This document shows positions 1 through 7,179 of a DNA stretch of 56,577 nt, one piece after another. Under the pieces are notes generated by a model, which had not been told where the DNA came from, did no database searches, and saw only the letters and a program-made list of their open reading frames with translations. The position numbers were made by a program, and so were the translations under genes. Origin of the DNA: Sporolactobacillus kofuensis (GTDB lineage: Bacteria > Bacillota > Bacilli > Bacillales > Sporolactobacillaceae); NCBI RefSeq assembly GCF_024125425.1, contig NZ_JAMXWN010000018.1:1-56577 (forward strand), written 5' to 3'. Position 1 is the first letter of the stretch; the number at the start of each line of letters is the position of its first letter.

Positions 1-188
1 AAGGGAAGGTTCTTTTTTTTTATCACACAGGCATTGCCCGAGTATGCGAGGAAATCAAGCAATCAAGTGCAATGACCCGCTCTTTGGTGACATTCATAAA
101 CATATCGCGTTCCAATACGCGATACCGCACGAAAAATACGGATTCATGCGTGGTTGATTGTCTTATAATTGAAGAGCGTAATTTCAAA

Positions 189-416
189 TTAGAATCCCAA
201 TATAGCCAATATTATCAATAAAAATATGGCCACAAATACTAATACAACTGATTTTTTACTCCTGTAAACTATTATTCCTGTAAGTATAGATAAGAATAAT
301 AGTACTCCTATTACAATAGTCAATATCTGATTTTTACCGACTGATCTATTTGCGATTGCTAGTATAACTACTAATGAAATAAGTAAAATATTGATTTTTT
401 CTAGATTTTTTTTCAT
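189..416 (-). CDS. small hydrophobic membrane protein
   Basis: I do not recognise this 75-residue protein. It has a short basic start (MKKNLEK) followed by three strongly hydrophobic stretches (about residues 8-22, 30-50 and 56-74), with an RSKK turn near residue 52, so it should be an integral membrane protein of two or three passes. An AAAGGAGA-type ribosome binding site lies just upstream of the ATG on the minus strand. It is divergent from the secreted orphan that starts at 502. Composition is AT-rich. No functional residues are visible, so the role is unknown. Confidence 0.6.
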   Translation of the reverse strand: MKKNLEKINILLISLVVILAIANRSVGKNQILTIVIGVLLFLSILTGIIVYRSKKSVVLVFVAIFLLIILAILGF

Positions 417-501
417 AATTTCTCCTTTGGATTTAAGCAGGATAGCTTATCTTATATGGTTATTCCATTTATTTATAAATTAATATAGGGAGTTGATTGG
501 T

Positions 502-1110
502 TTGAAACGATTTGTGAGTATTACCTTTGCGTTTTTGTTAATAGTACCTATATTTTCTTTTTACAATCTTTCAAGTGCACATGCGAAAAGTCCATCAGCT
601 GACAGTTCAACCGAAAATAGTAACGTTGTTTTTAAACATTATAATTCGGAACCCACAAGAGAGGAAATAGCAAAGGACAAATATATAGTTGTTGATGGTG
701 ACACGAGTGATTCTGATTCAAGTAGTTTGGGGAAATTTCACACATTAATTGCTGTTCCTGTAGGAAATGATTACGGTCATAATTGGAAATTGATTGATAA
801 ATACAACGGTAATTCCAAAACAACTGATACCATCGGTGAGTTCACTAAACAAATATTAGCTGCGTCTGTTCCCGTTCTTCGTCTGCCGGTATCGGCTCTT
901 TACAAAGGAATTATATCAGTTATGGTACCCGCTGCATTTAATACTTTCCATAAACCACCTAAAACAGTGTATTATACGACATACCATTATTACGATTACG
1001 ATTATAGTAATGTATATGTCAAGATGGTACTCAAAACGTATAGTAATTCAGCAAGAACCCATCTTATTAAAACAGAATCCTATTTTGGTATGGATAAACG
1101 AATCAAATAA
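502..1110 (+). CDS. secreted protein of unknown function
   Basis: The protein begins MKRFVSITFAF, a basic start plus hydrophobic core ending near SSAHAKS, a good type I signal peptide cleaved after about residue 28. I prefer the TTG at 502 over the in-frame TTG at 493 because AGGGAG at 487-492 is correctly spaced only for 502. The mature part is rich in Ser, Asp and Tyr; a mildly hydrophobic segment lies near the middle, and the C-terminal third has Tyr/His runs (YYTTYHYYDYDYS). No family recognised. A bidirectional terminator follows at 1153-1196. Confidence 0.65.
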   Translation: MKRFVSITFAFLLIVPIFSFYNLSSAHAKSPSADSSTENSNVVFKHYNSEPTREEIAKDKYIVVDGDTSDSDSSSLGKFHTLIAVPVGNDYGHNWKLIDKYNGNSKTTDTIGEFTKQILAASVPVLRLPVSALYKGIISVMVPAAFNTFHKPPKTVYYTTYHYYDYDYSNVYVKMVLKTYSNSARTHLIKTESYFGMDKRIK

Positions 1111-1152
1111 AAATGCTTAGTTAAGCTCTATTAAAATATTTTAGATATAGGA

Positions 1153-1200
1153 GAAAAAGAGCCTGCCCAATGCTTTTCAAAGGGTGGCTCTTTTTCTTTT
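1153..1200 (+). terminator. bidirectional rho-independent terminator
   Basis: An 11-bp perfect stem (GAAAAAGAGCC at 1153-1163 with GGCTCTTTTTC at 1186-1196) is A-rich on the left and T-rich on the right. It can therefore end both the secreted-protein gene and the convergent minus-strand gene at 1204. Confidence 0.85.
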
Positions 1201-1203
1201 CCA

Positions 1204-1623
1204 TCAAAAAAATGACTTGATGAAAAAGATCACCGCTATAACTATCGTCGTTGCAATCGCACCGCCAGCAATAGCCGGAGCGTCTGCCGCTTCTTCAATC
1301 TTCTTACCTTGGCTAAGCTGCGTCTTACGCATCGCCGCCAGTTCCGCCGCAGTATTTGAAACCTGATCCGATGCAGTTTGCTGCGCATCACGCAACGCCG
1401 CCAATTCTTGACGCACACTATGTAATTCCTTTTCCACAAGCTGTTCTTCTCTTGGAACTTCTTTTTCTTCTGCCGGCGCTTCCCCAAGTTTTTCTTCAAT
1501 GAGCGATTTCAGCTCTCTCAATCCTTCAGGATCTCCGTACCGATTAACGTAAGTTTTTGCTGTTCGAAAGGCGCTTTGTGCGCGCCGCAATTCCTTCTTT
1601 TCTTCTTCTTCCGTCATTGCCAC
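1204..1623 (-). CDS. tail-anchored coiled-coil protein, probably plasmid-derived
   Basis: A roughly 139-residue protein. The N-terminal half is very charged (EEEEKKELRRAQ), the middle (about 60-115) is a predicted coiled coil rich in Glu, Leu and Ala, and the last 20 residues form one membrane span (GGAIATTIVIAVIFFIKSFF), so it should be anchored by its tail with the body in the cytoplasm. GAGGGG upstream is best spaced for the GTG at 1623; the ATG at 1617 is the alternative. It lies just downstream of, and in the same direction as, the Rep gene, separated by a 33-bp direct repeat, which suggests both came from one small plasmid. Function unknown. Confidence 0.6.
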   Translation of the reverse strand: MAMTEEEEKKELRRAQSAFRTAKTYVNRYGDPEGLRELKSLIEEKLGEAPAEEKEVPREEQLVEKELHSVRQELAALRDAQQTASDQVSNTAAELAAMRKTQLSQGKKIEEAADAPAIAGGAIATTIVIAVIFFIKSFF

Positions 1624-1667
1624 GCTGCCAACCCCTCTCATGGTCAAAATTCAGTATTTATGCGGTG

Positions 1668-1733
1668 TTTGCGCTTGTGCATGCGCATGTTTGCACCCTG
1701 TTTGCGCAAGTGCAGGCGCAGCGTTTGCGCCCT
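1668..1733. repeat. two 33-bp imperfect direct repeats (iteron-like)
   Basis: Unit 1 (1668-1700) and unit 2 (1701-1733) are adjacent. Each starts TTTGCGC, runs through GTGCA and GCGCA, and closes with TTTGCRCCC. The first 20 bases agree at 17 positions. The block sits between the end of rep and the next gene, where plasmid control elements are often found. Confidence 0.7.
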
Positions 1734-2707
1734 CAATCTCTGACGATCTTATGACCGCTATTCCACTGCTTCATTTGCTCCACCGACATCTCGGAATAAT
1801 TCTCTGTGTAGCTGCCCTTTATCCAACTCGACGTACAGAACAGAACATAGACATTAGTGTCCTGAGCCTTGTACTTGTCCAATTCATCCGCATCAAACTT
1901 CTTGGAATACTCGAGGAACACCCCATTATAGCCAATCAAACGTCGCCCCTTCAGCGCCCCATAATAATAGTCAAAGACATGCTCGTCCACATCAATGTCA
2001 ACCAAATCCTTGCTGACATACTTTGACATTTCTAGTGGTGCACGGCTGTTCTTCACCTTTTGGACATTGACCTGCGTGATCTCATCCGTTCCTTCTTCCG
2101 TCACGCCTGTCATTCGTGTGGCTTTCCGCCATAGATCAAGCCATTCTTCATGGCTTATGTAAGTCCGATTAGTAAAATAGCTCCGATTCACCGCAATCAA
2201 TACATGCAAATGAGGATGAAACATGCCTGTCTTTGCGTTGTGGGTGACCTCGATCTTCTTCACAAACCCTTTAACTACGGCACTAACCCGTTTTTTCTCC
2301 TTCATTCGCTTAAACGAAGCATTTATTAAATCAAGCGCATGAGGCAACTCTGCCCCCGCTACGTTCGGTATCGTTAACGTCAGAAAAATAAATTCCTTGC
2401 TTTCTTCCTGCACGATCGCAACCATCATCACACTGAGTTTCATAGCGTCTTTGAGTGCCTTCCGATACATACAGACCGGGCAGAACCGATTCTTGCATGT
2501 ATTCCCATAGACCTGTTTCTTGTGCTTTTTATCAGCCGTAGTGATCAGCTCCATGTACGTGTTACAATCCTTAAAATAATCCCAAGCACGAGAACTTAGG
2601 CGACCTTGCATATATTCAGCTATTTTCTCGTTAACCTTCTTTTTTCCTGCAAAAACTTCCAGAAGATCTTTCTGTTGTATGTGTAAAAAGTTTCTCGAAG
2701 GGATCAT
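1733..2707 (-). CDS. rep: rolling-circle plasmid replication protein (Rep_1-like)
   Basis: About 324 residues, resembling Rep initiators of the pUB110/pC194 type that nick the plasmid double-strand origin and stay covalently attached through a tyrosine. A Cys pair (RFCPVC) lies in the first third. It is followed by the strand FIFLTLTIPNV (motif 1), by HPHLHVLIAV (the HUH metal-binding motif 2), and by EMSKYVSKD, where the Tyr before xxK fits the catalytic Tyr of motif 3. The frame is open upstream to an ATG at 2809, but that extension looks non-family, so I chose the ATG at 2707; neither has a good ribosome binding site. No mobilisation gene is present, so this looks like an integrated plasmid remnant. 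Confidence 0.8.
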   Translation of the reverse strand: MIPSRNFLHIQQKDLLEVFAGKKKVNEKIAEYMQGRLSSRAWDYFKDCNTYMELITTADKKHKKQVYGNTCKNRFCPVCMYRKALKDAMKLSVMMVAIVQEESKEFIFLTLTIPNVAGAELPHALDLINASFKRMKEKKRVSAVVKGFVKKIEVTHNAKTGMFHPHLHVLIAVNRSYFTNRTYISHEEWLDLWRKATRMTGVTEEGTDEITQVNVQKVKNSRAPLEMSKYVSKDLVDIDVDEHVFDYYYGALKGRRLIGYNGVFLEYSKKFDADELDKYKAQDTNVYVLFCTSSWIKGSYTENYSEMSVEQMKQWNSGHKIVRD

Positions 2708-2749
2708 GTGCTGAAAAATAGTATCGGTTGAGAATGGCGTGGTGCGAGA

Positions 2750-2870
2750 CGCCTGCGGGATCGGTCCTGATGATTGCGAGCAAAATGAAACCCCGCAGAT
2801 AACTTGCATGTATGAAGAGGCCTACGGATCGCCCCGGCAATCGGGCACCGAAAGCCCCAACCGAGAAAAA
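2750..2870. other. GC-rich, foldable segment upstream of rep
   Basis: This stretch is much more GC-rich than its surroundings. CTGCGGG (2753-2759) can pair with CCCGCAG (2794-2800), and G/C runs around 2830-2860 could form further stems. By position it could be the plasmid double-strand origin or a replication control RNA, but I see no known nick-site sequence. Confidence 0.35.
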
Positions 2871-2929
2871 CTTGACATATATAAAGTAAAATCCCAGCTT
2901 GCTTTCTCACGTCTAGACTCATCGTTCTC

Positions 2930-4171
2930 TCAACGATAACGCCTATTTTTTGTCGTTACTGCCCAAAAGAAGATAAGGTTCACTAACATCAATGCACCAC
3001 TAAAGATAAAAATCCCTTGATAGGCAAAAATGGATGCGATCACTGATCCGGTAATTGGCCCTAAGACACTACCAATCGATTGAAAACTTTGATTGTAGGA
3101 AAATACAATGCTTGTATGTTCTGCTGATGTATTTTTGGACAACAGAGTCTGAACAGAGGGTAACATCGCCGCATCTGATATTCCGGTAAGAAATCTTAAT
3201 AGAATGAGTGGAAGAATACTTGTAACAAATGATGTTAGGAAAAAAATGATTGAAGCAAAGATAAATCCAAAGATAAGTAATTTTTGAGTCCCTATTCGAT
3301 CGCCTAATCTGCCAAACATTGGTGCTGCGATGACTGTTGAAATCCCAGGCATCGCTGCAACAACGCCTGCGATAAAGGTGATTGAGCTCGTACTGTTCGG
3401 ATTCACGAGTTCTTTTACAAATAAACTTAGAATGGGATTGATTGACATAGTCACTACTTGGACAAACAGGGTTGTTGAAATTAAAATGAAAAGAAAATGA
3501 TTCTTGAGAATAGCACGTATGCCAATGGGCGTTGCTGATGCATGAGCGGTTAAGGTTGATTTATGTTCCCCTGAACCTTCTTTAACGAAAAAATAGGTAA
3601 AGATAAAGACTGAAAACATGATGATTCCAGTAATATGGAATGCCAGCCGATAGGAAAATAGCCCGGCGAGAATGCCTCCTAATAGAGGACCTAATAATGT
3701 TCCGGCAGTAATACCGGTAACTAAGATACTCAGTGCACGCCCGGCATGCCTTTTTGGCGTTTGAGAAGCGATTAATGCATTTGAATTCGAAACATAGCCG
3801 CCAAAGGCGCCTTGAACAGCTCTAAGGAGCATGAGCTCCCACACGTTTGTCACAAACCCCATGAGAAAAAATGCCACGGCCATCCCGAATGATGCGCGAA
3901 GCAACATTAATTTTCTACCTTTTTTGTCGGCCAATCTTCCCCAAAGCGGTGAAACTAAAGCCATCATCAAAAAGGATACAGCAAATACGATTCCTGTATA
4001 GAAAGTCGTTTGCTGCTTGTTATAGGAACCTAACTCACCAATAAATAGTGAGAGAAACGGCATGATCTCACTCAAACCCATTCCTGTCATAAAAACACCA
4101 AACCAAAGGACAACAAGATTCTTTGACCATAATTGTTTCGGAGAGTTTCTCGGTAAAGTTTTGAAATTCAT
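2930..4171 (-). CDS. MFS multidrug efflux transporter (DHA1 type, MdtG-like)
   Basis: About 413 residues with twelve hydrophobic segments, a typical length for the drug:proton antiporter branch of the major facilitator superfamily. The motif A loop between segments 2 and 3 is present as GRLADKKGRK and echoed in the second half as GRLGDRIGTQK. GTLLGPLLGGILAG in segment 5 is the motif C that marks antiporters. The ATG at 4171 has AGGGTG at the proper distance, so the upstream in-frame ATG at 4180 is not needed. It would export cationic or amphiphilic drugs; the substrate cannot be read from sequence. No clear terminator was seen between it and the Rep region downstream. Confidence 0.85.
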   Translation of the reverse strand: MNFKTLPRNSPKQLWSKNLVVLWFGVFMTGMGLSEIMPFLSLFIGELGSYNKQQTTFYTGIVFAVSFLMMALVSPLWGRLADKKGRKLMLLRASFGMAVAFFLMGFVTNVWELMLLRAVQGAFGGYVSNSNALIASQTPKRHAGRALSILVTGITAGTLLGPLLGGILAGLFSYRLAFHITGIIMFSVFIFTYFFVKEGSGEHKSTLTAHASATPIGIRAILKNHFLFILISTTLFVQVVTMSINPILSLFVKELVNPNSTSSITFIAGVVAAMPGISTVIAAPMFGRLGDRIGTQKLLIFGFIFASIIFFLTSFVTSILPLILLRFLTGISDAAMLPSVQTLLSKNTSAEHTSIVFSYNQSFQSIGSVLGPITGSVIASIFAYQGIFIFSGALMLVNLIFFWAVTTKNRRYR

Positions 4172-4367
4172 AAGATGCACCCTGCTCTATATATAGTAGA
4201 AATTAACCCAGTTCGGTAAAATAATAAAGTAGACCTCATTTGTGTTATAACATGTTCCATGGTTTTTCATCCAGAATATGAATCGAATTTGATGAAGTCA
4301 GTTTTATAAAATTTGGACTCATGCGTAGTTTGCAGCAATTTAATCAGATTAAATCGGGGTGAATTTT

Positions 4368-4628
4368 ATGGATGAGTATTTTTACTACACCCAGTTCCAA
4401 GCCTGGGAGTGGGTAGATTCAAAAAAGGAATACGTGAAATTAAAATTTAGAACCGAGTTTACAGAAGATCATTCAGAAGACTTTACCATACGATGGAACT
4501 TAACGAACAACAAATTTACATGTATCGATAAGGAATTAAGTAAAAGACGGGATGTCAAACATTTTCTAACGGACCCGGTTTATCAGAGAGTGATCATAGA
4601 AAAGATACAAAAGCAAATGTACGAGTGA
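4368..4628 (+). CDS. small hypothetical protein
   Basis: An 86-residue soluble protein that I do not recognise. It is rich in aromatic and acidic residues near the start (DEYFYYTQFQAWEW) and ends in a charged helix. GGGGTGA just before is well spaced for the ATG at 4368, so this is preferred to the in-frame GTG at 4359. No partner gene is evident. Confidence 0.5.
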   Translation: MDEYFYYTQFQAWEWVDSKKEYVKLKFRTEFTEDHSEDFTIRWNLTNNKFTCIDKELSKRRDVKHFLTDPVYQRVIIEKIQKQMYE

Positions 4629-4704
4629 TCCGTTAGGTCTGACATTTCGCCAACGATAGATAAAGAATCGTATGAAAAAGATAAGCGAGAAGGAGATCGG
4701 AACG

Positions 4705-5031
4705 ATGTATCCTGTCATTTTCCATATCGACGAAGAAGAAAAGTGGCCGCTCCTGCTTGGCAATGTAAAAAATCTCCGAGCAGAACGTATGGACACTGAA
4801 ATTGAAGTGCTGGCGAATGCAGCCGCTGTCAAAAACTATCAGCATGGAGCATTCAACGATCAGATGCGAAATCTAAATAATCAAGGCGTTCAGTTCGTTG
4901 CCTGCCAGAATGCCTTAAACGCGCAGCATATCCTGAAAGAGGATCTTCCTGAATTTGTATCTGTTGTTCCAGCAGGAATTGCGGAATTAGTGAAAAAGCA
5001 AAGCAGCGGTTACGCATACATTAAGCCGTAA
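4705..5031 (+). CDS. DsrE/DsrF-like sulfur-relay family protein
   Basis: About 108 residues. The pattern VIFHIDEEEKWPLLLGNVKNL, then EIEVLANAAAV, then GVQFVACQNALN and VSVVPAGIAELVKKQSSGYAYIKP matches the small alpha/beta DsrE fold: a Cys in the third strand segment and a closing Gly-Tyr-x-Tyr-Ile-Lys-Pro tail. Family members carry sulfur on the Cys or act as small regulators; many Bacillales copies have no assigned role. AAGGAG lies nine bases before the ATG at 4705, which therefore beats the upstream ATG at 4672. Confidence 0.7.
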   Translation: MYPVIFHIDEEEKWPLLLGNVKNLRAERMDTEIEVLANAAAVKNYQHGAFNDQMRNLNNQGVQFVACQNALNAQHILKEDLPEFVSVVPAGIAELVKKQSSGYAYIKP

Positions 5032-5167
5032 AGAAGCCAGTTCATTTTCTAGTTCTTGTTGCGCAGGTGCCCCTAATGTGCAGGAAACAAATCTGCCAAA
5101 CGAATAAAATCATAGAATACTTATCTGTTATACTTGGAGAAAATGACCTGAGATCGAGGTGAAACAC

Positions 5168-5224
5168 ATGGTACGCACTCCGCTTTTTGAAAAGGATGTA
5201 CCAGTAGCACTGCTCCGCCCTTAA
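5168..5224 (+). CDS. 18-codon leader peptide of the EamA gene
   Basis: An ATG at 5168 with GAGGTGA at good spacing opens MVRTPLFEKDVPVALLRP and stops at TAA 5222-5224, about 68 bases before the transporter start. Too short for standard gene calling, it sits exactly where a regulatory leader would be. Two hairpins follow (see the next entry). I infer a ribosome-stalling leader that controls the exporter; this has not been tested. Confidence 0.55.
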   Translation: MVRTPLFEKDVPVALLRP

Positions 5225-5284
5225 TGGAGTGGGTAGCTGCTTTTCTCCGTTAAGGCGTTTAGACCTGATTTTAAAAACGGAGGG
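5176..5284 (+). promoter_or_regulatory. candidate translational attenuator sequestering the EamA ribosome binding site
   Basis: CTCCGTT (5245-5251) pairs perfectly with AACGGAG (5276-5282), which is part of the GGAGGG ribosome binding site of the next gene. Upstream, CACTCC (5176-5181, inside the leader ORF) pairs with GGAGTG (5226-5231). GGAG of that arm could instead pair with CTCC 5245-5248, freeing the binding site. This 1:2, 3:4 versus 2:3 arrangement is the one known from drug-inducible leaders such as ermC; the assignment here is inference. Confidence 0.5.
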
Positions 5285-5292
5285 TATTAAAG

Positions 5293-6162
5293 TTGAAAAA
5301 TACATGGCTCGGTTCACTCTATTTAGCTCTGGCCGCTAGTATCTGGGGCGGCATGTATGTCGTTGTTAAAGTTGTTGTCGCGGTAATCCCACCCATTGAA
5401 CTCGTTTGGATGAGATATTGTGTGGCTTTTATTTCGTTACTGATCATTAGTTTAATCACGAAACAATCATGGAGGATGCGGAAACGGGATTTTTTCTTAG
5501 TCACTCTCATTGGGATCATTGGTAATACCCTTTCAATTGTTACTCAAGAATTTGGCACCATGTATTCTTCGGCACAAATGGGGGCAATTATCACGTCCGC
5601 AACACCGGCATTTATGGTTGTTTTTTCCCGTCTGCTCCTTAAAGAACGTCTCAATGTGAAAAAAGTGGTATCTGTTTGCTTGGCCACCATAGGCGTACTG
5701 CTTATTGTTGGCAACGGTCATGTAAACTTGTCCAATCAGATCGGCGGAGTTTTTCTCCTGATTGCAGCTTTGACATGGGCACTTATGTCTGTTCTGATAA
5801 AGCGCGTTCCGAAAGACTATTCTTCAATTGAAGTAACGAACTATTCCATTCTAGTTGCCGTAATTATACTCACTCCTTTTGTATTGGGGCATTTAGATGA
5901 ATTGAGACTCTCTCAATTGATGCATCCGACAATATGGGGTGGTGTTTTATACTTAGGAATTGTTTCAACAGCTTGCGGATTCTTACTGTGGAATCGTGGA
6001 TTGCAGTTGTTAAACGCTTCAAGTGGCGGGCTGTTTTTCTTTTTCCAACCCATAATGGGCACATTCCTTGGGTGGCTACTATTAGGTGAACGTATTGGAG
6101 GAACATTCTGGATCGGGACCGCTTTAGTTCTTTGTGGTGTTCTATTCGTGATCAGGGAATAA
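5293..6162 (+). CDS. EamA-family (DMT) transporter, probable exporter
   Basis: A 289-residue membrane protein with ten hydrophobic segments arranged as two EamA repeats. The first opens with the typical YLALAASIWGGMYVVVK and the second with FLLIAALTWALMSVLIKRV. Closing segments contain FFFFQPIMGTFLGWLLLGE, the usual second-repeat signature. Family members export amino acids, nucleosides or drugs. It starts at a TTG with GGAGGG nine bases before, and that site is part of a sequestering hairpin behind a leader ORF, so translation may be induced by its substrate. A strong terminator follows at 6203-6234. Confidence 0.85.
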   Translation: MKNTWLGSLYLALAASIWGGMYVVVKVVVAVIPPIELVWMRYCVAFISLLIISLITKQSWRMRKRDFFLVTLIGIIGNTLSIVTQEFGTMYSSAQMGAIITSATPAFMVVFSRLLLKERLNVKKVVSVCLATIGVLLIVGNGHVNLSNQIGGVFLLIAALTWALMSVLIKRVPKDYSSIEVTNYSILVAVIILTPFVLGHLDELRLSQLMHPTIWGGVLYLGIVSTACGFLLWNRGLQLLNASSGGLFFFFQPIMGTFLGWLLLGERIGGTFWIGTALVLCGVLFVIRE

Positions 6163-6202
6163 GTCCGGGTGGTAAAATTAAAAATTGATCGACTAAAAAA
6201 TG

Positions 6203-6238
6203 ACTGTTCTTGGTGATTCGCACCCAAGAACAGTTTTC
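6203..6238 (+). terminator. rho-independent terminator of the EamA gene
   Basis: ACTGTTCTTGG (6203-6213) pairs perfectly with CCAAGAACAGT (6224-6234), followed by a short T run. Confidence 0.85.
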
Positions 6239-6346
6239 TATATAATCATGCGATTGCAAAGTTTGATCGTGAAGGAAATGGATAGGTGAGAAAAGTAATC
6301 AAGTGATCAAAAAATTGGTGCCCCGTTCAAGCGTATTTCTACACGC

Positions 6347-6490
6347 GTGACTGACAAAGGTGAAATGACTGATATATTTTCGAAAGTGATCGATATTTTT
6401 TTGAAAACGACCGATATATTTTTTAAAATGATCGATAAAAATTCAGAAGTGATCGATAAAATCGGAGAAATGACTGATATATTTTTTCAA
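6347..6490. repeat. 21-bp tandem repeat with heptapeptide register, copy 1
   Basis: Six consecutive 21-base units run from 6365 to 6490, each close to RTGAYCGATAWA followed by an A/T-rich tail, preceded by a partial unit from 6347. Read on the plus strand they give seven-residue repeats (MTDIFSK, VIDIFLK, TTDIFFK, MIDKNSE, VIDKIGE, MTDIFFQ) ending in TGA at 6509-6511. There is no convincing ribosome binding site, so translation is doubtful. A second copy with the same unit order at its end lies at 23388-23513. Confidence 0.85.
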
Positions 6491-6522
6491 GCCAGAGTCA
6501 TCATCTCTTGATGATGACTTAG

Positions 6523-6669
6523 CTAACTAAAGCTATTTTCTTTCTCTTCCAGTTCTTTAACACGTTGCTCAAGATCCCTATACTTTTTTTCAATATGTGT
6601 ACTATTGCTTACGGCGTATGCAAATGCAAAGCAGCCAAAGATAAAGCCTAACAAACCGAAATTAGACAT
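6523..6669 (-). CDS. small single-span membrane protein with coiled-coil tail
   Basis: A 48-residue protein: MSNFGLLGFIFGCFAFAYAVS is one membrane span, and the rest (KKYRDLEQRVKELEEKE) is a charged coiled-coil helix. GAGGCGATCCCT before the ATG at 6669 gives a good ribosome binding site, so I prefer this over the longer frame from 6717. The layout recalls small membrane regulators and DUF-type miniproteins, but no specific function can be assigned. Confidence 0.6.
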   Translation of the reverse strand: MSNFGLLGFIFGCFAFAYAVSNSTHIEKKYRDLEQRVKELEEKENSFS

Positions 6670-7179
6670 AGGGATCGCCTCGTATGTTTTTTTGCTTCGC
6701 CTAGTTGGGGATTTCACCGAAACCCATCATCTCATTTTAGCAAAGACACCCATAGAGTGGACGTCGTTGATGTGTCACGCTTAGGTATCTTTCAGAGTTC
6801 GTCAAGGTATGTAATACCCTTCGCTCATTGTCCATGAACATTCATCTTTGCCGTTCAATAGGTTATCGGGAACAGCCTTTTTCATTAATAGAATAAGATT
6901 GCTCGATAAGCTGCTCTGCGAAGTAAGATCGCATGGCAGTTTTTTTGACTTTAATCGAACTCAAGCGCGTGATGCTCATCTAGTCATTTTGACATAGAGT
7001 TGTTTGTCGCTGTGGCGCTGATTTTGTCGGATGAATCATACTTCAGACATATTGTAAAAAAATCATCTGGGACATTATACCAATTTATTGATAAAATAGA
7101 GGAATTTTCATGCATAAATGAGAAATTAAACTAAATTATTGAACAAGTAAGAAAATAATAGATCTAGGGGGAATTGTTT
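6670..7179. other. gene-free stretch upstream of the M6 protease
   Basis: About 500 bases without a credible ORF. The right half is AT-rich and probably holds the promoter and leader of the protease gene. I see no repeat, riboswitch or terminator that I could defend. Confidence 0.4.

Noticed and set aside
1-188. Minus-strand frame ending RYRVLERDMFMNVTKERVIA then LDCLISSHTRAMPV, stopping near 28
   Set aside because: Protein-like in parts, but no start codon, ribosome binding site or family match could be shown; it may be a relic or chance.
2739-2939. Plus-strand ORF opposite the rep upstream region
   Set aside because: Short, no family resemblance, and it lies in a GC-rich foldable block where open frames arise by chance.
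6347-6490. CRISPR array
   Set aside because: Units of 21 bases are contiguous with no spacers and no cas genes are present.
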